The notes under the pieces are model-generated. The model saw nothing but the letters and a program-made list of their open reading frames with translations. It had not been told where the DNA came from and searched no databases. Source: Paenibacillus thermotolerans (lineage in GTDB: Bacteria; Bacillota; Bacilli; Paenibacillales; YIM-B00363). From it: a DNA stretch of 64,000 nt. Below, one piece after another: positions 49,404 through 57,594 of the stretch. The translations under genes were made by a program, and so were the position numbers. Position 1 is the first letter of the stretch; each line of letters begins with the position of its first letter. Location of the stretch: positions 272,004-336,003 of the forward strand of contig NZ_JAQZSG010000002.1 of the NCBI RefSeq assembly GCF_028745515.1, in the 5' to 3' direction.

Positions 49404-50690
49404 ATGAAAAAGGAACGCAACTGGGCAGGGAATTACCTGTACAGCACGACAGTCGTTCATGCTCCCGAGAATGTGGAGCAGGTTCAGGAGCTGGTGGCGC
49501 GCAGCGGCAAACTGAGAGTGCTTGGGACGCGCCATTCGTTTAACGGAATCGCCGATTGCTCCGGAGCGCTTCTGTCGCTGCAGAAGCTTAACCGCGTGAT
49601 CGAGCTCGACCGTTTCCGGCACAAAGTAACGGTCGAAGCCGGCATCCGGTACGGAGAGCTGTGCCGGTATCTTCACAGCAACGGTTATGCGCTGCACAAT
49701 TTGGCGTCGCTGCCGCACATCAGCGTTGCAGGCGCGTGCGCAACCGCGACGCACGGCTCCGGCGACCGGAACGGCAATTTGGCGTCGGCGGTTCATTCCC
49801 TCGAGGTTGTCACAGCGGACGGGGAGACAGCCGTATTTTCCCGCGGGCAGTCGAACGGCGAATTTTACGGTGCGGTTGTCGGGCTCGGAGGCTTGGGTGC
49901 CGTCACGAAAATTACGCTGGATGTCGTTCCGGCGTTTCACGTAAGCCAGCACGTATATGAAAACTTGCCTTTGGCGCGGCTTGAGGAGCATTTTGACGAC
50001 ATATTTTCAAGCGCTTACAGCGTCAGCTTGTTTACGGATTGGACGGCGTCGGCGTTCAATCAAGTATGGGTGAAGCGGAAGCTTCCGGAGCCGTTAAAAC
50101 AGGCCTCTTCGGTTGAGGCAGAGCGGGAGTTTTTCGGCGCAGCGTCTGCCGATGGGCTCCGGCATCCGGTGCCGGGCATTTCGGCGGAAAACTGCAGCGA
50201 GCAGTTGGGCATACCGGGACCGTGGTACGAACGGCTGCCGCATTTTCGCATGGACTTCACTCCGAGCGCCGGGGAAGAGCTGCAAAGCGAATATTTCGTG
50301 GCCCGCAAAGATGTCTATCAAGCATTGCTTGCGCTTGATCGTCTGAAAGAACGAATCTCGCCGCTGCTGTATATTTCCGAAATCCGGACGATTGCGGCTG
50401 ACGAGCTGTGGATGAGTCCGTGCTACAAACAGGATACGGCGGCATTTCATTTTACATGGAAGCCGGATTGGGAAGCGGTTCGGCAAGTGCTGCCGGCAAT
50501 CGAAGAACAGCTGGCGCCGTTCGGCGCGCGTCCGCATTGGGGCAAGCTGTTTACGATGCCGCCTGCCCGGCTGCACTCGCTTTACGAGAAGCTGCCCGAT
50601 TTCCGGGAGCTGCTGCTTCGGTATGATCCGCAAGGAAAGTTCCGCAACGCGTTCATGGAAAAATATATTATGGGCGATGGAATCGAATGA
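49404..50690 (+). CDS. Alditol oxidase-type FAD-linked oxidase (AldO/L-gulonolactone oxidase family)
   Basis: 428 residues. VAO-fold FAD domain: LRVLGTRHSFNGIADCSGAL (His in GTRHSFN is the covalent FAD site in AldO), VTVEAGIRYGELCRYLHSNG, HISVAGACATATHGSGDRNG. C-terminal ALO-type domain: ISEIRTIAADELWMSPCYKQ, RPHWGKLFTMPPARLHSLY, YDPQGKFRNAFMEKY. Oxidises terminal hydroxyls of polyols such as xylitol or sorbitol with O2, giving aldose and H2O2. ATG with AAAGGAG upstream. First gene of a tight four-gene operon. Confidence 0.9.
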   Translation: MKKERNWAGNYLYSTTVVHAPENVEQVQELVARSGKLRVLGTRHSFNGIADCSGALLSLQKLNRVIELDRFRHKVTVEAGIRYGELCRYLHSNGYALHNLASLPHISVAGACATATHGSGDRNGNLASAVHSLEVVTADGETAVFSRGQSNGEFYGAVVGLGGLGAVTKITLDVVPAFHVSQHVYENLPLARLEEHFDDIFSSAYSVSLFTDWTASAFNQVWVKRKLPEPLKQASSVEAEREFFGAASADGLRHPVPGISAENCSEQLGIPGPWYERLPHFRMDFTPSAGEELQSEYFVARKDVYQALLALDRLKERISPLLYISEIRTIAADELWMSPCYKQDTAAFHFTWKPDWEAVRQVLPAIEEQLAPFGARPHWGKLFTMPPARLHSLYEKLPDFRELLLRYDPQGKFRNAFMEKYIMGDGIE

Positions 50691-51787
50691 GAACGAGATT
50701 TAGGGTAGACGAGTCGGCGCTTATGATGGAGCTAAGCCAAGCATACGGACTTGAAATCGATCGGCTTCGCTTCCTTCCGATCGGCGATTCGGCTTATTCT
50801 TATCGAGTCGGCTGCGTGTCGGGGGAGCAATATCACTTAAAGCTGTTTGACCATAGTAACGATAGTCAGCGCAAAGGGATTGACCGTTTGCAGTTTTATT
50901 TGCCTCTCACCTGGCGGCTGTATCATGAAGCGCTTTTTCGCAACGTAACGTACCCGATCCGAGCGTTAAGCGGCGATTTCAAAACGACGTTAAAAGACTG
51001 CACCGCGGTCCTTTTCCATTTCATCGACGGGGAAACGTTGGCCGATGCGTATCCTTTTTCCGAGAACATTCTTGAAGCCGTCGGCCGAACCGCAGCGCGA
51101 ATCCATCTGACGACACCTCACATCGACCGGTCGATGCTATCAACGGAAACCTACGATATTTCTTTCATACCCGATTTAGACAAATGTCTTAAGATGCTAG
51201 ACAATGCAAAATCATTCGACGATCCTATCCTACAATCGCTGCGAGATCATGTTTTGGGTAGTAAAGACCGGATTCAAGCGCTTCTTACCTTTGTTCGCGA
51301 GCTTCGCGCCGATACGATCGCCGCCCCCGGAGAGATGGTTTTGTGTCACGGCGACCTGTGGGGAGGCAATATGATCCGTCAACAATCGGAGCTGTATGTG
51401 CTTGATTGGGAATCGGCTCAGCTTGCGCCTCGTGAATTCGATATGGCGGGGTATATCGGGGAGAGCTTCAATGCTTTCTATTCCGCTTACGAGCGGGAGC
51501 TCGGTCGTTCCCCGGCCGTCGATCCCGACATATTGAGGTTTTATTGTTATCGGAACCACCTTCGGAACTTGACAAATTGGTTGATGAACATTATTTTCAG
51601 AAACTTGGATCAAGCTCAAAAAGAAAACGATCTGGACATGATCCTTCACCATTGCATGAACCGATGGGACGGGATCGAACCGGCGATCGGCGCTGTGGAA
51701 GCCTGTCTTCAGCGGCCCGGAACCAAGTACCCATTTCTAGGGGGGACGAAACATGAAGCACAGGGAACGGATTCAAGCAGCGAATGA
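50687..51787 (+). CDS. APH-fold phosphotransferase (first of two in the operon)
   Basis: 366 residues. Aminoglycoside-phosphotransferase-like kinase: GDSAYSYRVGCVSGEQYHLK (N-lobe with ATP-binding Lys), CTAVLFHFIDGETLADAYPF, catalytic loop LCHGDLWGGNMI and metal-binding LYVLDWESAQLAPREFDMAG. The C-terminal lobe is helical. Start overlaps the oxidase stop by 4 bp; the end overlaps the GH32 start by 35 bp. Given the context, a sugar or polyol is a likelier substrate than an antibiotic (inference). Confidence 0.87.
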   Translation: MRTRFRVDESALMMELSQAYGLEIDRLRFLPIGDSAYSYRVGCVSGEQYHLKLFDHSNDSQRKGIDRLQFYLPLTWRLYHEALFRNVTYPIRALSGDFKTTLKDCTAVLFHFIDGETLADAYPFSENILEAVGRTAARIHLTTPHIDRSMLSTETYDISFIPDLDKCLKMLDNAKSFDDPILQSLRDHVLGSKDRIQALLTFVRELRADTIAAPGEMVLCHGDLWGGNMIRQQSELYVLDWESAQLAPREFDMAGYIGESFNAFYSAYERELGRSPAVDPDILRFYCYRNHLRNLTNWLMNIIFRNLDQAQKENDLDMILHHCMNRWDGIEPAIGAVEACLQRPGTKYPFLGGTKHEAQGTDSSSE

Positions 51788-53228
51788 ATATATTTCCAGC
51801 CCGCAAGCGCGTCTGAAGAACGAACGGTACCGATTAGCTTATCATGTCATGCCGCCGGCGGGCTGGATGAACGATCCGAACGGACTCGTTTACTATAACG
51901 GGGAATACCATGCGTTCTACCAGCATTATCCGTTCCGGCCGAACCACGGACCGATGTACTGGGGACATGTTAGGAGCAGCGATCTGGTGCACTGGGAGCA
52001 CCTTCCCGTGGCGCTGGCTCCTTCGGAGCCTTACGATTTGGGTGCGAGCGGCGGTTACGGCTGTTGGTCCGGCAGCGCCGTCTGCGACGATGGCGGAAAG
52101 CTGGTTCTGATCTATACCGGTCATGTCGACGGGAGAATGCCGGAAGAGGCGCAGTGTCTGGCGTATAGCGAGGACGGCGTCCATTTTGAAAAATATGCGG
52201 GTAATCCGGTCGTTTCCGGCCCGCCGGAGGAAGGGTGTTTCGGGTTCAGAGATCCGAAGGTGTGGAAGCGCGGGGACACCTGGTTTATGGTTGTCGGAAG
52301 CGGCAAGGATGGGTTAGGGAGAGGGCTGCTCTATAAATCCGGCAACTTGCGTGATTGGTCCTATGCGGGAGTTGCGGCCGAAAGCGACGGGACGCGGGGC
52401 AACATGTGGGAATGTCCGGATTTGTTCCCGCTGGGGGAGAACGATGAGCATACGTTGATTATTTCGCCGATGAATATGGATGGCGCAAAAAACTATTACA
52501 TAAGCGGTTCCTTTGACTATGAGAGCGGAAAGCTTGATGAAATATATGCAGACCGGCTTGATTACGGCTTCGATTTTTATGCGCCGCAAACGTTCGCGGA
52601 CGGCCGTGGCAGACGGATTCTGATCGCTTGGATGAACATTTGGGGCGCCCGTATGCCGGAGCAGGAGGACGGCTGGATGGGCGCATTGACAGTTCCGCGG
52701 GAGCTTACGCGCGCTTCCGACGGATCCGTGCGGATGCAGCCTGTGGAGGAACTGAAAGCGCTGCGGAGTGTCCGGTACGCTCTTGGGTCGCAGACGATCG
52801 GGGCGGATCGGATCACGCCGCTTCCCGGCATTCGAGGGGATGTCCTGGAAATCGTTGCGGTGTTCGATTTGAAGGATGCCGATGCCCGGGAGTTCGGGCT
52901 GCGGCTGCGGTGCTCGTCAGATGGCGATCAGTATACAGAGATCCGTTATACGGTTGCCGGGCGGAAGCTGTCGGTTGACCGAGAACGTGCGGGGCACGGA
53001 GACGGCGGAATTAGCGAGGCCGTTGTCGAACCGTCTGCCGACGGAGCGTTGAAGCTTCATTTGTTCTTGGATCGTTCCTCGGTGGAGCTGTTCGCCAACG
53101 ACGGAGTTCGGACGATCACGAACCGCATTTATCCGGACCCGGACAGCCTCGGGGTACAGCTGTTCTCGCGGGGCGGGGAAGCACGGCTTATTTCGCTTGA
53201 TGCGTGGGAATTGAAGCCGATTTGGTAG
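51753..53228 (+). CDS. Glycoside hydrolase family 32 (sucrose-6-phosphate hydrolase/beta-fructosidase)
   Basis: 491 residues. Five-bladed propeller with all catalytic motifs: WMNDPNGLVYY (nucleophile Asp), FRDPKVW (transition-state Asp), WECPDLFPL (acid/base Glu), then a C-terminal beta-sandwich (LKLHLFLDRSSVELFANDGV). No signal peptide, so the substrate is imported sucrose (phosphate) or fructo-oligosaccharide. Its start lies inside the first kinase gene and the second kinase follows after 9 bp. No PTS or ABC sugar transporter is present in the cluster, which is unusual. Confidence 0.93.
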   Translation: MKHRERIQAANEYISSPQARLKNERYRLAYHVMPPAGWMNDPNGLVYYNGEYHAFYQHYPFRPNHGPMYWGHVRSSDLVHWEHLPVALAPSEPYDLGASGGYGCWSGSAVCDDGGKLVLIYTGHVDGRMPEEAQCLAYSEDGVHFEKYAGNPVVSGPPEEGCFGFRDPKVWKRGDTWFMVVGSGKDGLGRGLLYKSGNLRDWSYAGVAAESDGTRGNMWECPDLFPLGENDEHTLIISPMNMDGAKNYYISGSFDYESGKLDEIYADRLDYGFDFYAPQTFADGRGRRILIAWMNIWGARMPEQEDGWMGALTVPRELTRASDGSVRMQPVEELKALRSVRYALGSQTIGADRITPLPGIRGDVLEIVAVFDLKDADAREFGLRLRCSSDGDQYTEIRYTVAGRKLSVDRERAGHGDGGISEAVVEPSADGALKLHLFLDRSSVELFANDGVRTITNRIYPDPDSLGVQLFSRGGEARLISLDAWELKPIW

Positions 53229-53237
53229 GGGGCGACG

Positions 53238-54230
53238 TTGATTATGGCGGCAAGCGGAGTTTACCCGGCTTACGATCCGTTGTTCAGGCATATCCCGGAT
53301 CGAACCGAATTGGAAGCGATCTGCAAACACTTTGGGTTGGGCGCGTTCTTGCACAATCACGGGGATCTCGGCGGTGCATATAACGCAAACCTTAAAATCG
53401 AAACGGATAAAGGCATGTTCGTTTGCCGCATTGCCTTCGGCCTCGTCGGCGCCGAACATATCGATTATTCGCTAAAGGTGCTCTCTGCGCTGGAAGCCGC
53501 TGATGTCCCCGTGTTGTTTCCGTTAATTAACGAGCAAGGAATCTATTATACGCAGTATAAAGACAGGTTCTTACAGGTCACTCCGTTCATTGAAGGGAAA
53601 CCGTTCGATTCGTCTGTTGAACATGCAAGGACGAACGGGAGATTGCTTCGGAAGATGCATGACGTGCTTGCTTCCTTTGAAGCCGGTCCGAAGCCGGAAT
53701 GGTCAAACTACCCTTCGAATGAGATTTTATCGGAGGGATTAAAGCTGCTGAGGGAAACATGTAACCCCCCGGAAGAGCTTATGTTCAGGGCAGAACGTTT
53801 GTATGATCTCATGATGCCCGAATGGTGCGAATATGGAGGCACGCTGCCGGAGACGGTCATTCACGGTGACTGGCACACCGGAAATGTGTTGTACGGAGAA
53901 GACGGGGATATTCGGGCCGTGATGGATTTCGATTTTGTACAGCGGGCGGAGCGGCTGCACGACATCGCTTATATGCTATGGGCGCTGTTGCAGAACGATA
54001 CTTTCCGCCATCTCGGCAAAGCTTTTCTTGAAGGGTACGGCGATTTAACGCCGGCCGAGCGGAACGTGCTGCCGATTGCCGTAGCGAGAGCCGCTTTGTT
54101 TTTTGTGTGTACGTCGTCGTTTCATCGAAACCCTTCCGGGGAGTTGAACCGCCAGCTTGAAAAGCAAGAGCCGTTGATCGATTGGCTTGTTTCGGAAGCG
54201 GACCGGTCTGTTGTTGCGGATTTGTTATAG
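53238..54230 (+). CDS. APH-fold phosphotransferase (second of two in the operon)
   Basis: 330 residues. GAYNANLKIETDKGMFVCRI (N-lobe), LQVTPFIEGKPFDSSVEHAR, catalytic loop TVIHGDWHTGNVLYGEDG and metal loop AVMDFDFVQRAERLHDIAYM. Homoserine-kinase-II/SrkA-like. TTG at 53238 has AGGGGG 5 nt upstream; ATG at 53244 is an alternative. It is only distantly related to the first kinase (different catalytic-loop surroundings), so the two probably have different substrates. Confidence 0.87.
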   Translation: MIMAASGVYPAYDPLFRHIPDRTELEAICKHFGLGAFLHNHGDLGGAYNANLKIETDKGMFVCRIAFGLVGAEHIDYSLKVLSALEAADVPVLFPLINEQGIYYTQYKDRFLQVTPFIEGKPFDSSVEHARTNGRLLRKMHDVLASFEAGPKPEWSNYPSNEILSEGLKLLRETCNPPEELMFRAERLYDLMMPEWCEYGGTLPETVIHGDWHTGNVLYGEDGDIRAVMDFDFVQRAERLHDIAYMLWALLQNDTFRHLGKAFLEGYGDLTPAERNVLPIAVARAALFFVCTSSFHRNPSGELNRQLEKQEPLIDWLVSEADRSVVADLL

Positions 54231-54231
54231 G

Positions 54232-54252
54232 AAACGGAAACAAAGTTCCGCT
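54232..54252. repeat. Solitary CGGAAACAAAGTTCCG palindrome
   Basis: AACGGAAACAAAGTTCCGCT begins 3 bp after the second kinase stop. It belongs to the CGGAAYAAAGTTCCG family (4.85, 24.1 and 60.6 kb), but no partner lies 52 or 61 bp away. Confidence 0.65.
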
Positions 54253-54292
54253 GCAAGCGGCCAACGCTGTCTAACACCATCGCCGCACGCAC

Positions 54293-54323
54293 AAAAAACG
54301 CCGGTCACATCCAGCGACCGGCG
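54293..54323 (-). terminator. Intrinsic terminator of the CNNM/CorC gene
   Basis: On the minus strand CGCCGGTC-N9-GACCGGCG is followed by TTTTTT. It may also serve the convergent kinase operon. Confidence 0.85.
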
Positions 54324-54329
54324 TCTTCG

Positions 54330-55649
54330 TCAGCTGCCGTATGCCCGCAGCGGCTCTGCAACCCGCTTGCGAACGATAAGGCGCGATATTCTTAAGTTTT
54401 CCGTCTCTTCTACGATAAAGTCGAAATCTCCGACGGTTACTTTCTGGTTAATGCGCGGCGGACTTTCCACCTGCGAGTACATCCAGCCGCCGACCGTGTC
54501 GTAAACCTCGGTGTCGATCTCGAGTCCGAAATATTCATTCACGTCTTCCAACAACAGCAAACCGTCGATCGAGTAGATGTCGTTCTCTTTCTTCTCGATA
54601 TGAGGGCGCTCCTCGTCAAACTCGTCGTGTACTTCGCCGACGATTTCCTCGATAATATCCTCGAACGTGACAAGCCCGGCGGTGCCGCCGTACTCGTCGA
54701 TCAACAGCACGAGCTGCGTGCGCTTCTTCTGCATCACTTTCAGCAGCTGGCTGATTTGCATGCCGTCCGGCACCGAGGTGATCGGACGGACTAACGACCG
54801 CAGATCGGTCGGTCCTTTCGTTTCTAACAAATCTTTAATATGAATGAGTCCGACAATATTGTCTTTATCCCCTTCACATACCGGATAGCGCGTGCGCTTC
54901 TCCGAAACGGCAATCTCCATATTTTCTTCGAACGACTTATCGAGGTACAGGCAAACCATCTCTGTGCGAGGAATCATAATTTCCCTTGCCGTCGTTTCCG
55001 CGAAATCGAACACATTGTCCACGAGCGTCATTTCCGTATTATCGATATGGCCGCTTTTGTTGCTTTCTTTCATCAAGATCCGGATTTCCTCTTCCGTATG
55101 GGCGGAGTCGCCTTCGCTTGCCGGCTGAATGCCGAACATCCGAAGCAGGCTGTTGGCCGTCCCGTTCAAAAGCCAGATGAACGGGTACATGATCCGGTAA
55201 AATAGCTCAAGCGGAAGCGCTGTCAACAGCGTAAGCTGTTCCGCTTTACGGATGGCCAATGACTTGGGCGCAAGTTCGCCAAGCACGATGTGCAGCACCG
55301 TAATCACAGAGAACGCGATTGCAAAAGAGAGCGGGTGAATCAAATAAGCAGGAATGATTGACGCGAATGACCGTTCCAGCCAGTTGGCGATCGCCGGTTC
55401 GCCCACCCAGCCGAGGCCGAGCGATGCGAGCGTTATGCCGAGCTGGCATGCGGAAAGATAAGCATCTAGATTATTCGTTAGCTTTCTAGCAAATTGCGCT
55501 CTCCGATGGCCCTGCTGAACCAATGTATCGATTCGGGAGCCGCGCGCTTTCACCATCGCGAATTCAGCCGCGACGAAGAATCCGTTAAGAAATACTAAGA
55601 ATAAAATTAACGGAATACTTATCCAACCGGGTAAGGGGGAAGGATCCAA
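54330..55649 (-). CDS. CNNM/CorC-HlyC family transporter (hemolysin-like)
   Basis: 439 residues. N-terminal CNNM domain (LFLVFLNGFFVAAEFAMVKA, HIVLGELAPKSLAIRKAEQL), a CBS pair (REIMIPRTEMVCLYLDKSFE; RTQLVLLIDEYGGTAGLVTF EDIIEEIVGE) and a C-terminal CorC_HlyC domain (DTVGGWMYSQVESPPRINQK). Associated with Mg2+/Co2+ transport. The start is a TTG at 55649; the only strong SD (AAGGAGG, 55695-55689) lies 39 nt upstream, separated by a hairpin. Confidence 0.9.
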   Translation of the reverse strand: MDPSPLPGWISIPLILFLVFLNGFFVAAEFAMVKARGSRIDTLVQQGHRRAQFARKLTNNLDAYLSACQLGITLASLGLGWVGEPAIANWLERSFASIIPAYLIHPLSFAIAFSVITVLHIVLGELAPKSLAIRKAEQLTLLTALPLELFYRIMYPFIWLLNGTANSLLRMFGIQPASEGDSAHTEEEIRILMKESNKSGHIDNTEMTLVDNVFDFAETTAREIMIPRTEMVCLYLDKSFEENMEIAVSEKRTRYPVCEGDKDNIVGLIHIKDLLETKGPTDLRSLVRPITSVPDGMQISQLLKVMQKKRTQLVLLIDEYGGTAGLVTFEDIIEEIVGEVHDEFDEERPHIEKKENDIYSIDGLLLLEDVNEYFGLEIDTEVYDTVGGWMYSQVESPPRINQKVTVGDFDFIVEETENLRISRLIVRKRVAEPLRAYGS

Positions 55650-55695
55650 ATGGTTTCTACCGATCCGGTGTCCGGATGGTAGTTTGCACCTCCTT
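55650..55695 (-). promoter_or_regulatory. SD and start codon separated by a hairpin
   Basis: Minus strand: AAGGAGG (55695-55689), six nt, then CTACCATCCGG-ACA-CCGGATCGGTAG (55682-55657, one bulge), seven nt, then TTG (55649). If folded, the effective SD-start distance shrinks from 39 to about 13 nt. Comparable hairpin-bridged ribosome binding sites are known in phages. Confidence 0.5.
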
Positions 55696-55777
55696 AAAAT
55701 TTAAAATAATTATTAAAGCTAATTATAGGTAGTATCAGCCTATTCCGTCAAACTTGTCACTATTCGCATATTGTGCG

Positions 55778-56182
55778 TTAACGCGCCATTTTGCCGTAAT
55801 AATACTCGATAATATCGCTTCTGCGAATAATTCCGATAAAAACTCCCATATCGTCAACGACAGGGACGAAGTTTTGAGACTTGGCCAGCGTAATCAAATC
55901 TTCCATTACGGCGTCGATTCTTACCGGGGCAATCGTTCTTCTACTAGGCACGTTCAGGAGCGGAACCCGGTGCGTGTCGGCAAATTTCAGCTCGGGGTCG
56001 CTCTTCATCTTCCACAACAAATCGCCTTCTGTAATGGTTCCCGCATATTTGCCGTTCTCATCTACGAGCGGGAATGCGGTAAAACCGTGATGCTCCATCT
56101 TCTCCAGTGCCTGACGCATCGTGTTGCTGGGTTTCAGCGTCACGACATTCTCCTTCGGCAGCAGAAAAAAGGCTATATTCAT
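55778..56182 (-). CDS. Stand-alone CBS domain pair protein
   Basis: 134 residues consisting of two CBS motifs (TMRQALEKMEHHGFTAFPLV, DENGKYAGTITEGDLLWKMK and DAVMEDLITLAKSQNFVPVV, DDMGVFIGIIRRSDIIEYYY). Such proteins sense adenine nucleotides, including c-di-AMP in the CbpB group; the ligand is not predictable here. GGAGGAG 7 nt before the ATG. It lies upstream of the CNNM gene on the same strand, 128 bp apart. Confidence 0.87.
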   Translation of the reverse strand: MNIAFFLLPKENVVTLKPSNTMRQALEKMEHHGFTAFPLVDENGKYAGTITEGDLLWKMKSDPELKFADTHRVPLLNVPSRRTIAPVRIDAVMEDLITLAKSQNFVPVVDDMGVFIGIIRRSDIIEYYYGKMAR

Positions 56183-56247
56183 ACTTATGCTCCTCCAGTT
56201 CCAACGTTTATTGTAACATGAACCGGTTTCCCGCGTCTAAAAAAGGT

Positions 56248-56436
56248 CGATATTTCCAAAAGACGCCTATGGAGGAAGTGGAGAAAATCGCGCAGCGCGT
56301 CATCGTCATTACCGGAGGGCGGGCCATTGCGGAAGGAACTCCCATAGAGCTGTGCGAAGCCCACGGAACAAATAGTCTTGAGGATTTGTATATGAAGGTA
56401 ACGGATGCCGCATACTCGAAAGGAGATATCGCTTAA
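56248..56436 (+). pseudogene. 3' remnant of an ABC-2 transporter ATPase gene
   Basis: MEEVEKIAQRVIVITGGRAI then AEGTPIELCEAHGTNSLEDL YMKVT is the extreme C-terminus of a NatA-type ATPase, normally after Walker B and the switch His. Everything upstream (Walker A, signature, Walker B) is missing; the sequence before it belongs to the promoter of the CBS gene. The stop overlaps the ATG of the permease remnant (TAATG), as in the ancestral operon. Confidence 0.8.
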
Positions 56437-56869
56437 TGAAGACAATGCTTGCCATGCTGCTCAAAAATATGTCGAAGGACGTTTATACGATCATTTATTC
56501 CGTGCTGCTGCCGATCGGGTTGTTAATCGGCTTGTTCGTCTTCTTCGAGGACCCGGCAGATCGGGAACGGCTGCTTGCCGGCGTGCAATCTGGCAAAGCA
56601 AGAAGGACAGGTAAACATGCTGACGAACCTGCTGTGCTTTCCGATGATCTTCACAAGCGAATCGTTCTACAATATGCAGGACGCGCCGGCTTGGGCGCAA
56701 ACGGTAGGCAAAGCGCTTCCATACAGCCCGTTTGTCGACGCCGTGCGCGCCGCTATGAACGGCAGCTTCGATGTGCTCCCGCAATTGCTGCTTACGATCG
56801 TTATTTTTGCGGCCGTTCGCCATTCTTCTTGCCGTCGTTACTTTTCGCTGGGAGCCGGCACACAACTAA
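56436..56869 (+). pseudogene. ABC-2 permease gene with internal deletion and frameshifts
   Basis: The N-terminus MKTMLAMLLKNMSKDVYTII, YSVLLPIGLLIGLFVFF is intact for about 40 residues. Most of the gene is deleted, and the C-terminal half resumes in another frame (AKQEGQVNMLTNLLCFPMIF, TSESFYNMQDAPAWAQTVGK, ALPYSPFVDAVRAAMNGSFD). A second shift near 56815 is needed to reach the natural end FAILLAVVTFRWEPAHN at 56869. Together with the ATPase remnant this marks a lost exporter operon. Confidence 0.82.
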
Positions 56870-56951
56870 ATTCGGAAATTATTGTGAACACCTTGGACGA
56901 AAGCTGTCAATCCATGTAATATAGGTGTGACGAAGCTCACAATAAGGCGGG

Positions 56952-57173
56952 ATGAACATGAGCCAAAGCGTAATGATCATAGCGGCAGTTGCTGTATTGT
57001 TGATCGGGGCCGTTTTGACGGTGATGGTCGGCTTATCGAAGGAAAATAAAGAGGGAAATCCCGCTTACGACCGCAATTCCATACCGAACTGGATCCGGTT
57101 GTCGGTCTTGTATGTGGCTGGTACGGTCATTTTTATCGTCGTTATGGTATGGGTCATGCGTTACTTTGGTTAA
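56952..57173 (+). CDS. Small two-helix membrane protein, unknown
   Basis: 73 residues: helix 1 VMIIAAVAVLLIGAVLTVMV, a polar loop GLSKENKEGNPAYDRNSIPN, helix 2 LSVLYVAGTVIFIVVMVWVM. AAGGCGGG upstream; starts at ATG 56952 or 56958. No family recognised. Precedes the attenuator region but is separated from it by its own promoter. Confidence 0.7.
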   Translation: MNMSQSVMIIAAVAVLLIGAVLTVMVGLSKENKEGNPAYDRNSIPNWIRLSVLYVAGTVIFIVVMVWVMRYFG

Positions 57174-57201
57174 GTAATGCGAGAAATGGGCAAACCATAT
57201 C

Positions 57202-57231
57202 TTGACAGCGGTTTACAATATCCATTAAAGT
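57202..57231 (+). promoter_or_regulatory. Promoter of the leader-peptide/MutS2-like operon
   Basis: TTGACA (57202-57207) is a perfect -35; TAAAGT (57226-57231, 18-bp spacer) or TTAAAG (17-bp) is the -10. Transcription would start near 57238, about 10 nt before the leader SD. Confidence 0.6.
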
Positions 57232-57261
57232 GAATGTATCCTATTTCAAGGAGAGATTTTG

Positions 57262-57285
57262 ATGTCGGTGAGCGTTCTTAACTGA
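57262..57285 (+). CDS. Seven-residue leader peptide MSVSVLN
   Basis: AAGGAGAG (57248-57255) is an excellent SD 6-8 nt before ATG TCG GTG AGC GTT CTT AAC TGA. The last four codons (57274-57285) are exactly the 5' arm of a 12-bp stem whose 3' arm lies at 57387-57398. A strong RBS on a seven-codon ORF ahead of an intrinsic terminator is the classic layout of translation-sensing attenuators such as those of antibiotic resistance genes. No paralogous longer frame exists here. Confidence 0.72.
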   Translation: MSVSVLN

Positions 57286-57398
57286 GCAATTTAATAGCGA
57301 GACTGTAAGATGCACGTATGCAATTCATTTTGCTTCGCCTTTCGATTAGGGTGAGGTTTAGTTTGCTGCGCATGCCGTAGTCTCGATCAGTTAAGAAC
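57274..57398 (+). ncRNA. Structured leader RNA between the leader peptide and terminators
   Basis: GTTCTTAACTGA (57274-57285) pairs perfectly with TCAGTTAAGAAC (57387-57398). Stacked inside it, CGAGACT (57298-57304) pairs with AGTCTCG (57379-57385). The 3' arm tail AAGAACAGC (57393-57401) can alternatively pair 8 of 9 bases with GCTGTTGTT (57457-57465) in the terminator, making a possible antiterminator when translation opens the long stem. Confidence 0.7.
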
Positions 57399-57451
57399 AG
57401 CGAAAAACCACATTCATTTCGCCCTTGAAAGCTATTGCTTTTGGCGCCGTG

Positions 57452-57480
57452 ACCGTGCTGTTGTTCAGCACGGTTTTTTT
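57452..57480 (+). terminator. Leader terminator T1
   Basis: ACCGTGCTG (57452-57460), loop TTGTT, CAGCACGGT (57466-57474), then a run of seven T. Perfect 9-bp stem, located inside the leader more than 110 nt before the MutS2-like start. Confidence 0.92.
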
Positions 57481-57519
57481 AGTTTCTGCGGACGCCATAA
57501 GTGTGCGCTTTTTGAGTTT

Positions 57520-57563
57520 GAGGCAGAGAATGCGTTGTTGACGCGCTTTCTGCCTCTTTTTTT
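57520..57563 (+). terminator. Leader terminator T2
   Basis: GAGGCAGA (57520-57527) pairs with TCTGCCTC (57549-57556), extended by GCGT/ACGC around the loop, then seven T. A second consecutive intrinsic terminator 32 bp before the MutS2-like start. Confidence 0.9.
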
Positions 57564-57594
57564 GTGCAAAAGAATAAAGAAGGGATGAATAACG

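Noticed and set aside
50687..54230. Aminoglycoside resistance by the two APH-fold kinases
   Set aside because: The fold covers many sugar and metabolite kinases, and both genes overlap or abut a GH32 gene, so metabolic substrates are more likely.
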